Shown here: piece after piece, positions 57,601 through 64,000 of the stretch
Layout: each line of letters opens with the position of its first letter
Position numbering within the stretch: position 1 is the first letter of the stretch
Assembly (NCBI GenBank): GCA_027490955.1
Contig: JAIXXB010000005.1
Coordinates: forward strand, 1 to 64,000
Direction of reading: 5' to 3'
Source: Rhodobacter sp.
GTDB taxonomy: Bacteria; Pseudomonadota; Alphaproteobacteria; Rhodobacterales; Rhodobacteraceae
Length of the DNA: 64,000 bases
Translations under genes and position numbers: made by a program
Notes under the pieces: generated by a model
Told to the model about the DNA's origin: nothing
The model's input: only the letters and a program-made list of their open reading frames with translations
The model's database searches: none

Positions 57601-58419
57601 TTAGCGCGGGGCCGCAGGCAAATCGCGCTGATAAATCCAATCATGCGCGGGGTCATTTTGAAAGCGCCAATTGCGCCGCGGCCCTGCCATGACATTAAGA
57701 TAATACATCTCATAGCCATAGGGCGCGCCGCAGGGATGGTGGCCGCGCGGCACCAGCACGACATCGTGGTTTTTCACTGCCATCACCTCGTCCAAACTGC
57801 CATCCTCGGTATAGACGCGTTGAATGCCATAGCCCTGCGCTGGGTTGAGGCGGTGGTAATAGGTTTCCTCAAGATAGGTCATGCGCGGAAAGTCATCCTC
57901 GTCATGGCGATGTGGCGGGTAGGATGACCAGTTGCCTGCTGGGGTGAACACCTCGGTCACCAAAAGGCGAGAGGCCACATCGCGCCCCTCCATCGCGATA
58001 TTGTTGATATAGCGCGTGTTCGCCCCCTGCCCGCGCGGGGTAAGGTCGATGCCATCGGGGCCCAAACGTGCGGCGGGATAATCGGCACTGGCAGGGGCCG
58101 AGCATATGGCAATGGTGCAATCAGTTGTTGCACGGGCGTCCCATGCGCTGCGGGCGGGCAAAAACAGGCAATGGGGCGCGGTTCTTTCAAACACATCCAT
58201 GCGGCTGCCCAACACGCCCCAGTTTTGCCCTGCCCCATTCACTGCCGCATGGCCTTCGACCATGACCAAAATCACCTCGCTGCTGGCAGTATTGCCCTGC
58301 GCCACCTCGCCCGCCTTTAGGCGGTGCAGCGCAAATCCAACATAGCCCCATCCCGCGCTTTGCGGCGTGATGTCATGCACCAACCCATGGGTTCCAAGCG
58401 GTTTGCGCAGCAGGTTCAT
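57601..58419 (-). CDS. iolB: 5-deoxy-glucuronate isomerase
   Basis: Converts 5-deoxy-D-glucuronate to 2-deoxy-5-keto-gluconate in myo-inositol catabolism. The 272-residue bicupin has the IolB landmarks SEVILVMVEGHAAVN, NNIAMEGRDVASRLLVTEVF, and the metal-site segment SYPPHRHDEDDFPRMTYLEE with HHPCGAPYGYEMYYLNVMAG. It is the last gene of the iol cluster in this window, 3 bp after iolE, so both are on one transcript. Confidence 0.95.
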   Translation of the reverse strand: MNLLRKPLGTHGLVHDITPQSAGWGYVGFALHRLKAGEVAQGNTASSEVILVMVEGHAAVNGAGQNWGVLGSRMDVFERTAPHCLFLPARSAWDARATTDCTIAICSAPASADYPAARLGPDGIDLTPRGQGANTRYINNIAMEGRDVASRLLVTEVFTPAGNWSSYPPHRHDEDDFPRMTYLEETYYHRLNPAQGYGIQRVYTEDGSLDEVMAVKNHDVVLVPRGHHPCGAPYGYEMYYLNVMAGPRRNWRFQNDPAHDWIYQRDLPAAPR

Positions 58420-58422
58420 CGC

Positions 58423-59322
58423 CTATCCCTTGTCCAATCCCGCGCGGCGGGCAAAGCCCCGCAGCGCGCGCAGCCCCATGGTTTGATAATCCAGCGGGAT
58501 GCGCACCGAAGGGTCTTGCTCGGCCTCGATCACCAGCCACCCCGAATAGCCGTGGCTGGCGGCCACCTCTAGAACGCTGAAGAAATCCACCACACCTTCG
58601 GCATCGCCAGGCACAGTAAACACGCCGCGCCGCACCCCTTCCAAAAAGGACAGTCCCTGCTCGCGCACGGCGCGCATGACATCGGGGCGGATGTTTTTGG
58701 CGTGGATATGGGCAACGCGGCCCATATGCCGCTTGGCCAAACGCACAGGATCCCCGCCGCCGAAATAGCAATGCCCCGTGTCCAGCAGCAGGTGCAAATG
58801 CGGGCCCGTTTCGGCCATCAGGCGGTCAATCTCCCATTCCGCCTCGATCACTGTGCCCATATGGTGGTGATAGACCATGGTGATGCCCTGCGCGGCGGTA
58901 TAGGCGGCCAGCGCCTCGATTCCCGCGGCAAAGGGCTTCCACTGCGCCTCGGTCAGACGCGGGCGGTCATTGACCGCCAGCGCATCATTGCCGTGAATCG
59001 CGTTGGATGTTTCGCAAACGATCACCACCTTGCAACCCATCGCTTTAAGCAGGTCAAGATAGGGCTGGATCGCGGCCTTTTCCGTTTCCAGATCATGGGC
59101 CAACAGGTTGGTTGAATGCCAGCCCGAGACGTATTTCAGCCCCCGCGGATCAAGTTCGGCGCGCAAACCTTCGGGGGTGAGGGGCAGTTTATGCCCCTTT
59201 TCTATGCCGTCAAAACCGATGGCGGCCGCCTCGTCCAAACATTGTTGCAACGAGATATGCGCGCCAAGGCTGCGGTCGTCATCATTCGTCCACGCGATGG
59301 GATTTGCACCGTAAAGGATCAT
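58423..59322 (-). CDS. iolE: myo-Inosose-2 dehydratase
   Basis: Removes water from scyllo-inosose to give 3,5/4-trihydroxycyclohexane-1,2-dione. The 299-residue TIM-barrel protein (AP-endonuclease 2-like fold) opens [16 protein letters not shown] and shows [39 protein letters not shown] and [11 protein letters not shown], which carry the metal-binding His, Asp and Glu. It lies 14 bp after iolD. Confidence 0.95.
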   Translation of the reverse strand: MILYGANPIAWTNDDDRSLGAHISLQQCLDEAAAIGFDGIEKGHKLPLTPEGLRAELDPRGLKYVSGWHSTNLLAHDLETEKAAIQPYLDLLKAMGCKVVIVCETSNAIHGNDALAVNDRPRLTEAQWKPFAAGIEALAAYTAAQGITMVYHHHMGTVIEAEWEIDRLMAETGPHLHLLLDTGHCYFGGGDPVRLAKRHMGRVAHIHAKNIRPDVMRAVREQGLSFLEGVRRGVFTVPGDAEGVVDFFSVLEVAASHGYSGWLVIEAEQDPSVRIPLDYQTMGLRALRGFARRAGLDKG

Positions 59323-59336
59323 GTATCACCTAAAAT

Positions 59337-61160
59337 TCAGTCAGCAAGGCGCTGATTTTTCTTATTTTTTTCAAAATTGGCGCGGCTGGCCAAAACCTCG
59401 GGGCGCGTCGATACTTCGGGAACGCCCACTTCCCACCACGCCCCGCCCGCCTCTGTGCTGGGCCATGGATCGGTGTCAATCACAATCACCACTGGAATGG
59501 CGCTGCCTTTGGCGGCCTTCAATTCCGCCTCTAACTGGGCGATAGAGGCCACTTTTACCGCCCTTGCCCCCATGGCACCTGCATGGGCGGCAAAATCGAT
59601 GTGGCTGGGATTGACGTGATAGCTGTCATCCAAAAGGTTGTTGAACCCTGCCCCGCCCGTGCCTTTTTGTAGGCGGTTGATACAGCCAAATCCGCGATTG
59701 TCGGTGATCACCACAGTAAATGGAATGCCCATCATCACCGCGGTGGCCAGTTCGGAATTGGCCATCATATAGCTGCCGTCGCCCAGCATGCAGACCACAT
59801 CCGCATCGGGCCGCGCCATTTTGATGCCAAGCGCGCCTGCAATTTCATAGCCCATGCAGGAAAACCCGTATTCCATATGATAGCCGCCCTGCGCGGCATC
59901 CCAGATTTTGTGCAACTCGCCCGGCATCGTGCCTGCGGCAGACATCACCACTGTTTGCGGCAGGGCGCTGCGCTGGACAGCGCCGATCACTTGCATATCG
60001 GACGGCAGTCCTAGCGTGTTTGGCGCGGCTTTTACCGCGTCTTTTGCCGCGCGCCAATCGTCTTGCAGGCGCGCGATGGCAGGCCATTTCTGCCCCTTTA
60101 ACCCCGCCGTCAAACCATTCAGCGCGACCAAAGCATCACAGGTAAGGCTGATCGCATTATGTTTATAGGCGTCATAGGGCGCGACATTGATCGACAGGAT
60201 TTTGCGCGCAGGGTTTTGGAACAAAGACCACGATCCCGTGGTAAAATCTTGAAACCGCGTGCCAAGGCCGATGACCAGATCCGCATCGCGGCAGACCGCA
60301 TTGGCCGCGGCCCCGCCCGTCACGCCGACGGGGCCAAAGTTTTGCGGATGGTCATGCGCCAGCACCGATTTGCCCGCCTGCGTTTCCACTACGGGGATTG
60401 CATGCGCGCTGGCAAACTCGGCCAAAGCGGCCTCTGCCCCCGCATAAATCGCGCCGCCCCCTGCGACGATGACAGGGCTTTTGGCAGATTTGATGGCGGC
60501 AAGCGCCGCGGCAAATTCTTGCGCGTCATAGGCGGGGCGGCGAATGCGCCAGACCTTGGGTTCAAAGAAAACTGCAGGATAATCATAGGCTTCGGCCTGA
60601 ACATCTTGGCAAAACGCCAGCGTGACAGGGCCGCAATCGGCAGGATCTGTCATCACCCGCAACGCGCGCGGCAGCGCCGTCATAATCTGTTCGGGGCGCA
60701 TGATGCGGTCAAAATAGCGGCTGACGGGGCGGAAACAATCATTGGCAGAAACCGTGCCATCGGCAAAGTTTTCCAATTGCTGCAGCACAGGGTCTGGCGC
60801 GCGGTTGGCAAAAACATCCCCGGGAATAATCAGCAAAGGCAGCCTGTTGGCATAGGCCACACCTGCCGCCGTGACCACGTTCAGCGCACCTGGCCCGATC
60901 GAGGTGGTCACCGCCATGGCGCGGCGGCGCTTTTGTGCCTTGGCATAGGCTATGGCGGTATGGGCCATGGTCTGCTCGTTATGGCCGCGCCATGTGGGCA
61001 AACTGTCGCGCTGCGCATAAAGCGCCTCGCCCAAGCCCGCCACATTGCCATGGCCGAAAATCGCCCATACCCCTTCGATGAAACGATCGCCCTCTTCGGT
61101 CATTTGCACAGACAGCCAGCGCACCATAGCCTGCGCTGCGGTCAACCTGATTGTGGTCAT
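59337..61160 (-). CDS. iolD: 3D-(3,5/4)-trihydroxycyclohexane-1,2-dione acylhydrolase
   Basis: ThDP-dependent ring-opening hydrolase of inositol catabolism, producing 5-deoxy-glucuronate. The 607 residues follow the acetolactate-synthase fold: N-terminal Pyr domain with GIFGHGNVAGLGEALY-like sequence (here AIFGHGNVAGLGEALYAQRD), middle domain with VIGLGTRFQDF, and the ThDP/Mg motif GDGSYMMANSELATAVMMGI. Its ATG overlaps the iolC stop (ATGA). Confidence 0.96.
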   Translation of the reverse strand: MTTIRLTAAQAMVRWLSVQMTEEGDRFIEGVWAIFGHGNVAGLGEALYAQRDSLPTWRGHNEQTMAHTAIAYAKAQKRRRAMAVTTSIGPGALNVVTAAGVAYANRLPLLIIPGDVFANRAPDPVLQQLENFADGTVSANDCFRPVSRYFDRIMRPEQIMTALPRALRVMTDPADCGPVTLAFCQDVQAEAYDYPAVFFEPKVWRIRRPAYDAQEFAAALAAIKSAKSPVIVAGGGAIYAGAEAALAEFASAHAIPVVETQAGKSVLAHDHPQNFGPVGVTGGAAANAVCRDADLVIGLGTRFQDFTTGSWSLFQNPARKILSINVAPYDAYKHNAISLTCDALVALNGLTAGLKGQKWPAIARLQDDWRAAKDAVKAAPNTLGLPSDMQVIGAVQRSALPQTVVMSAAGTMPGELHKIWDAAQGGYHMEYGFSCMGYEIAGALGIKMARPDADVVCMLGDGSYMMANSELATAVMMGIPFTVVITDNRGFGCINRLQKGTGGAGFNNLLDDSYHVNPSHIDFAAHAGAMGARAVKVASIAQLEAELKAAKGSAIPVVIVIDTDPWPSTEAGGAWWEVGVPEVSTRPEVLASRANFEKNKKNQRLAD

Positions 61161-63067
61161 GTTCTGTCTCCTGTTGCGCGGGCGTCATCCCAATATGAAC
61201 ACATCCGCGTGTAATTCTGTGCCATTTGCGCCACCGCTGTTGCATCATCGACACGGCCCGCCATCCAACCCGCACCGACATCCGCATGAATCGTGCGGCC
61301 CACGGCGAAACCTTTGACCAAAGGATATTTTGCTGCAAGGCGAAAAGAGGCGGCAAGTTCACTTTCCGACTGGCCAAGACCCAAAATCACGATGCCCTGC
61401 ACAAATGGATCGCGCGCCGTGATCGCAGCGCAGGTCGCCGCCCATGCCGCATCGGATTGCATGGGCTCCAGCTTCCACCAATCGGGGTAAATGCCAATGT
61501 CATAGAAGCGCTCGATCAGCTTTGCTGTGGTGGCGTCATCGACAGCGCCTACCTTGGAAGGGATGATTTCCAGCAGCAATTCCAATCGGTTACGGCGGCA
61601 AGCGTGGAACAGGCGCTGCAGCGTATCTTCTTGCGCCGCGCGCACATCCTGCGCATCCTCGGGGTGGCAAAAGCACAGCACTTTGACGATATGTTCCAGC
61701 GGCCATTCATTCAGCCCGCCAAAATCTGGGCCAAGTTCTGGCTCCAATGCCAGTGGCCGCGAGGCGGGCCATTCCACGGGCCGCCCAATCCACAGCCCCT
61801 TCCCCGCCGCGCGGTGCAGTGCCGTTTTGCCAAGGCGGTTGTCGCACAAAAGTCCGAAACCCGCGCGCCCAGCAGCAACGCTTTGCGTGGCCTGCAAACA
61901 AAGTTCTTTGAAACGGCCAATCTTTTCGGGGGTGGCCCCCGCCATTTCTTCCAACTGGGCGCGGTGATCAAAGGCGAAAATCCGCAGATCGCCCCATGTC
62001 TGGCGGCGGTTTGTGGCCCAATGCACCTGTTCTAATTCGGCATCTTTGCGCAGCGCGGGGGTTTTCACGCCGCGCTTTAGGAAAAACTGCAACTCTTGCC
62101 AACTGGGATAGGCAGGCGTGCAGCCATGGCGCGAGACGGCAAAGGCCCCGCAAGCATTGGCATATTTCAGCGCCGTCGGCCAATCGGCCCCATCAAGCCA
62201 TCCTTTCGTTAGGCCCGACATAAACCCATCGCCTGCGCCCAAAACATTAAACACTTCAATGGGAAAGCCCGCGCCCGTTTGCCCATCATCCAAACTGGCC
62301 GGGATCGCGCCCGTAAAGGCCACGGCCCCAGCCGCCCCCCTTTTGCACACCAAAACCGCCCCCGAAACGGCGCGAACGGCGCGCAAGGCGGCCAGCGTAT
62401 CGGTGCTGCCACCTGCGATATGAAATTCCTCTTCCGTGCCGACGATCAGGTCGAACAGCGCCAAATGGGCCTGCAACTTGGCCGTCACAGCCGCAGATTC
62501 GATAAACCGCGCCTCGCCCGCGCCATGGCCCGCAAGCCCCCAGAGATTGGGCCGATAATCAATGTCCAAAGCGGTTTGCAGCCCATGTTTGCGCGCCAAT
62601 TTCAGCGCCTTAAGCACGGCCGCCTCGGTGCGCGGATGGCTTAGATGTGTGCCCGTTGCCACCACAGCGCGCGCCGATGCGATAAAGTTTTCGTCAATAT
62701 CCTCTTCGCACAGCGCCATATCTGCGCAGTTTTCGCGGTAAAAGATCAGCGGAAACTGGTGTTCGTCGCGAATGCCCAAAATCACCAAGGCCGTCAGGCG
62801 GCTGGGATCGGTGATCACGCCTTGGGTGTTCACCCCCTCGCGCGCCAGTTCTTCGCGGATGAAGCGGCCCATATGTTCGTCGCCCACGCGGGTGATCAGC
62901 GCCGATTTCAGACCCAAGCGCGCCATGCCTGCGGCCATATTGGTCGGGCTGCCGCCGATATATTTGTTGAACGAGGCCATATCTTCCAGCCGCCCGCCCA
63001 CCTGCGCGCCGTATAAATCCACCGAAGATCGGCCAATGGTGATCACATCAAGCGGTTTTGCTGGCAT
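61157..63067 (-). CDS. iolC: 5-dehydro-2-deoxygluconokinase fused to a DUF2090 aldolase-like domain
   Basis: Phosphorylates 2-deoxy-5-keto-gluconate. Residues about 1-330 are a PfkB kinase (SSVDLYGAQVGGRLEDMASF, GGSPTNMAAGMARLG, and the catalytic GAGDGFMSGL). Residues about 340-636 form the DUF2090 domain, an aldolase-like barrel (FAFDHRAQLEEMAG, LLLEIIPSKVGAVDD, KLEPMQSDAAWAA), which may perform the following IolJ cleavage to malonate semialdehyde and DHAP. The fused form is common in Alphaproteobacteria. GGGGGG lies just upstream. The promoter region contains a GGAA-N6-TTCC site. Confidence 0.95.
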   Translation of the reverse strand: MPAKPLDVITIGRSSVDLYGAQVGGRLEDMASFNKYIGGSPTNMAAGMARLGLKSALITRVGDEHMGRFIREELAREGVNTQGVITDPSRLTALVILGIRDEHQFPLIFYRENCADMALCEEDIDENFIASARAVVATGTHLSHPRTEAAVLKALKLARKHGLQTALDIDYRPNLWGLAGHGAGEARFIESAAVTAKLQAHLALFDLIVGTEEEFHIAGGSTDTLAALRAVRAVSGAVLVCKRGAAGAVAFTGAIPASLDDGQTGAGFPIEVFNVLGAGDGFMSGLTKGWLDGADWPTALKYANACGAFAVSRHGCTPAYPSWQELQFFLKRGVKTPALRKDAELEQVHWATNRRQTWGDLRIFAFDHRAQLEEMAGATPEKIGRFKELCLQATQSVAAGRAGFGLLCDNRLGKTALHRAAGKGLWIGRPVEWPASRPLALEPELGPDFGGLNEWPLEHIVKVLCFCHPEDAQDVRAAQEDTLQRLFHACRRNRLELLLEIIPSKVGAVDDATTAKLIERFYDIGIYPDWWKLEPMQSDAAWAATCAAITARDPFVQGIVILGLGQSESELAASFRLAAKYPLVKGFAVGRTIHADVGAGWMAGRVDDATAVAQMAQNYTRMCSYWDDARATGDRT

Positions 63068-63119
63068 AAAGCCCCCCTAAAAGCTGCGGCGCAGGGGCAG
63101 AATCGTCTGCCTGCGGACA

Positions 63120-63135
63120 TGGAATAAATATTCCA
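63120..63135. promoter_or_regulatory. IolR-type operator (GGAA-N6-TTCC palindrome)
   Basis: TGGAAT-AAAT-ATTCCA, a perfect 6+4+6 palindrome about 55 bp upstream of iolC and 30 bp after the regulator's stop. It fits GGAA-N6-TTCC, described for the RpiR-type inositol regulator IolR of Sinorhizobium meliloti. It should be the site at which the neighbouring regulator represses iolCDEB in the absence of inositol breakdown intermediates. Confidence 0.7.
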
Positions 63136-63165
63136 TTTCGGGGCCAAGGAAAAGCGCAATCTGCA

Positions 63166-63987
63166 TCATTCGCGCGCGGCGGCCACTGCCACGGCAAGGG
63201 CGAGTGCAAGGGCAATGGTTGCCGACAAGGCCCGAAACGCGCCGAAATCCACCTCGGCCACAGGCAAAATGGCGCTGGCATGCTGTGCCAAAGGGCTGGC
63301 CAAATGATCGGTCAGCGCCACAACGGGCAAGGACCGCGCCCGCGCGGTTGCGGCCAATTCCAAGGTTTCGGCGCTATAGGGGGCAAAGGTAATGGCAATC
63401 AGCGCATCGCCCGACCGCAGCGCATGGGCATGATCCAGCTTGCCCGCCCCGTGATGCAGCATGGCGGGAATATCCAGTTTTTCAAAGACATAAGACAGGT
63501 AACTGGCCACAGGAAAGGCGCGGCGATAGCCAACAATATGCAAAGTGCCTGCCTTGGCCAGCAGATGCACGGCGCGCTCTAGCGCCGCCTCGTCCACCGA
63601 TTTTGCCAAAGATTCCAATGACAAGCGGCCCGATTCAATAAACTCACCCAGCAGCCGTGCAGGGCTGCCTGCCCCGCCAGATTTCAGATTTTCCAACCGC
63701 GTGCCGTAATCGGGCAAGCTGGGGCTATAGGCATCACGAAACAGCTTTTGCATTTCGGAAAACCCTGAAAAGCCGATGATCTGGCAAAACCGCATCAGCG
63801 CAGAGGGCGGCACATCCGCGCCTGCGGCCAAATCGGCCACAGTCGATACGGCAATGCGGTCAGAATTGGCGGCGATATAATCGGCACATTGGCGCAGACG
63901 TTTGGGCAGGCTGTCCAAGCTGGCCGCAAGCCGCGCGTGAAAATCTTCGACTGTGGCGGGGGGAAGATTGGCCTGCATGTCACCCAC
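63166..63987 (-). CDS. iolR: RpiR/MurR-family regulator of inositol genes
   Basis: A 273-residue repressor: an N-terminal HTH_6 domain (PKRLRQCADYIAANSDRIAV and DVPPSALMRFCQIIGFSGFS, to about residue 85) and a C-terminal SIS sugar-phosphate-sensing domain (TLHIVGYRRAFPVASYLSYV, then LIAITFAPYSAETLELA and PVVALTDHLASPLA). Position beside iolC and the GGAA-N6-TTCC site support the IolR name. A second in-frame ATG is at 63978. Immediately upstream, 63991-64000 reads GGAA plus six bases at the window edge and may be half of another operator. Confidence 0.88.
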   Translation of the reverse strand: MGDMQANLPPATVEDFHARLAASLDSLPKRLRQCADYIAANSDRIAVSTVADLAAGADVPPSALMRFCQIIGFSGFSEMQKLFRDAYSPSLPDYGTRLENLKSGGAGSPARLLGEFIESGRLSLESLAKSVDEAALERAVHLLAKAGTLHIVGYRRAFPVASYLSYVFEKLDIPAMLHHGAGKLDHAHALRSGDALIAITFAPYSAETLELAATARARSLPVVALTDHLASPLAQHASAILPVAEVDFGAFRALSATIALALALAVAVAAARE

Positions 63988-64000
63988 TTTGGAACAAAAA

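Overview
The window reads as chromosomal DNA of an alphaproteobacterium of the Rhodobacterales (Roseobacter/Rhodobacter type). The evidence is the protein types (DUF4167 and DUF1499 proteins, a TIGR02281 aspartic protease, an IolC-DUF2090 fusion, non-pyrrolysine MttB), a high-GC codon style with pervasive open antisense frames, and gene orders typical of that group: rpsB-tsf, lptF-lptG-lptD-surA-pdxA-rsmA, prfA-prmC-DUF4167, and a six-gene glycogen operon. No rRNA, tRNA, CRISPR or prophage was seen. The only mobile DNA is the 5' end of an IS5-family transposase at the left edge, next to a small orphan gene and about 290 bp of unassigned DNA.

Layout, left to right. 1-715: IS5 end, orphan ORF, gene-poor DNA. 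716-2644: rpsB-tsf with promoter, structured leader and terminator. 2.7-6.75 kb: outer-membrane barrel, pseudouridine catabolism (psuK-psuG), a DUF502 membrane protein and a 3-hydroxybutyrate dehydrogenase. 6.8-7.0 kb: a candidate small RNA. 7.0-12.2 kb: orphan oligopeptide-binding protein, phosphoesterase, XRE-cupin regulator, DsbA-type oxidoreductase, and a Bcr/CflA-type efflux gene broken by an in-frame stop. 12.2-13.8 kb: non-pyrrolysine MttB homologue. 13.9-24.9 kb: glgP-glgB-glgC-glgA-glgX-pgm, tightly packed with overlapping stop/start codons, covering glycogen synthesis and breakdown through glucose-1-phosphate. 25.1-28.2 kb: copper ATPase and divergent copper chaperone, a Gln-rich mini-ORF and a TfoX C-terminal-domain protein. 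28.4-31.0 kb: a large RTX protein with a glycosidase-like front half. 31-37.7 kb: ndk, VOC protein, ABC-F ATPase, aspartic protease, holC, two related outer-membrane barrels, pepA. 37.9-45.3 kb: LPS export/outer-membrane biogenesis genes running into pdxA and rsmA. 45.3-48.8 kb: DUF4167, prmC, prfA, DUF1499. 48.8-53.8 kb: agmatinase, class-III aminotransferase, small membrane protein, M20 amidohydrolase, mazG. 53.8-57.5 kb: iron-type binding protein, nucleoside hydrolase, PhoR-like kinase, unknown gene. 57.6-64 kb: myo-inositol catabolism genes iolC-iolD-iolE-iolB with an RpiR-type regulator and a clear GGAA-N6-TTCC operator.

Most of the window is ordinary housekeeping DNA. The items most worth a second look are: (i) the RTX protein whose glycosidase-like domain keeps the acid/base Glu but seems to lack the usual nucleophile motif; (ii) a promoter-hairpin-terminator unit at 6828-6974 that looks like an undescribed small RNA; (iii) a structured leader in front of rpsB; (iv) the nonsense codon in the efflux gene; (v) the Gln-rich mini-ORF coupled to the TfoX gene; and (vi) a predicted second IolR half-site running off the right edge. 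I found no convincing wholly new multi-gene system. All calls come from reading sequence and motifs; no database search was run.
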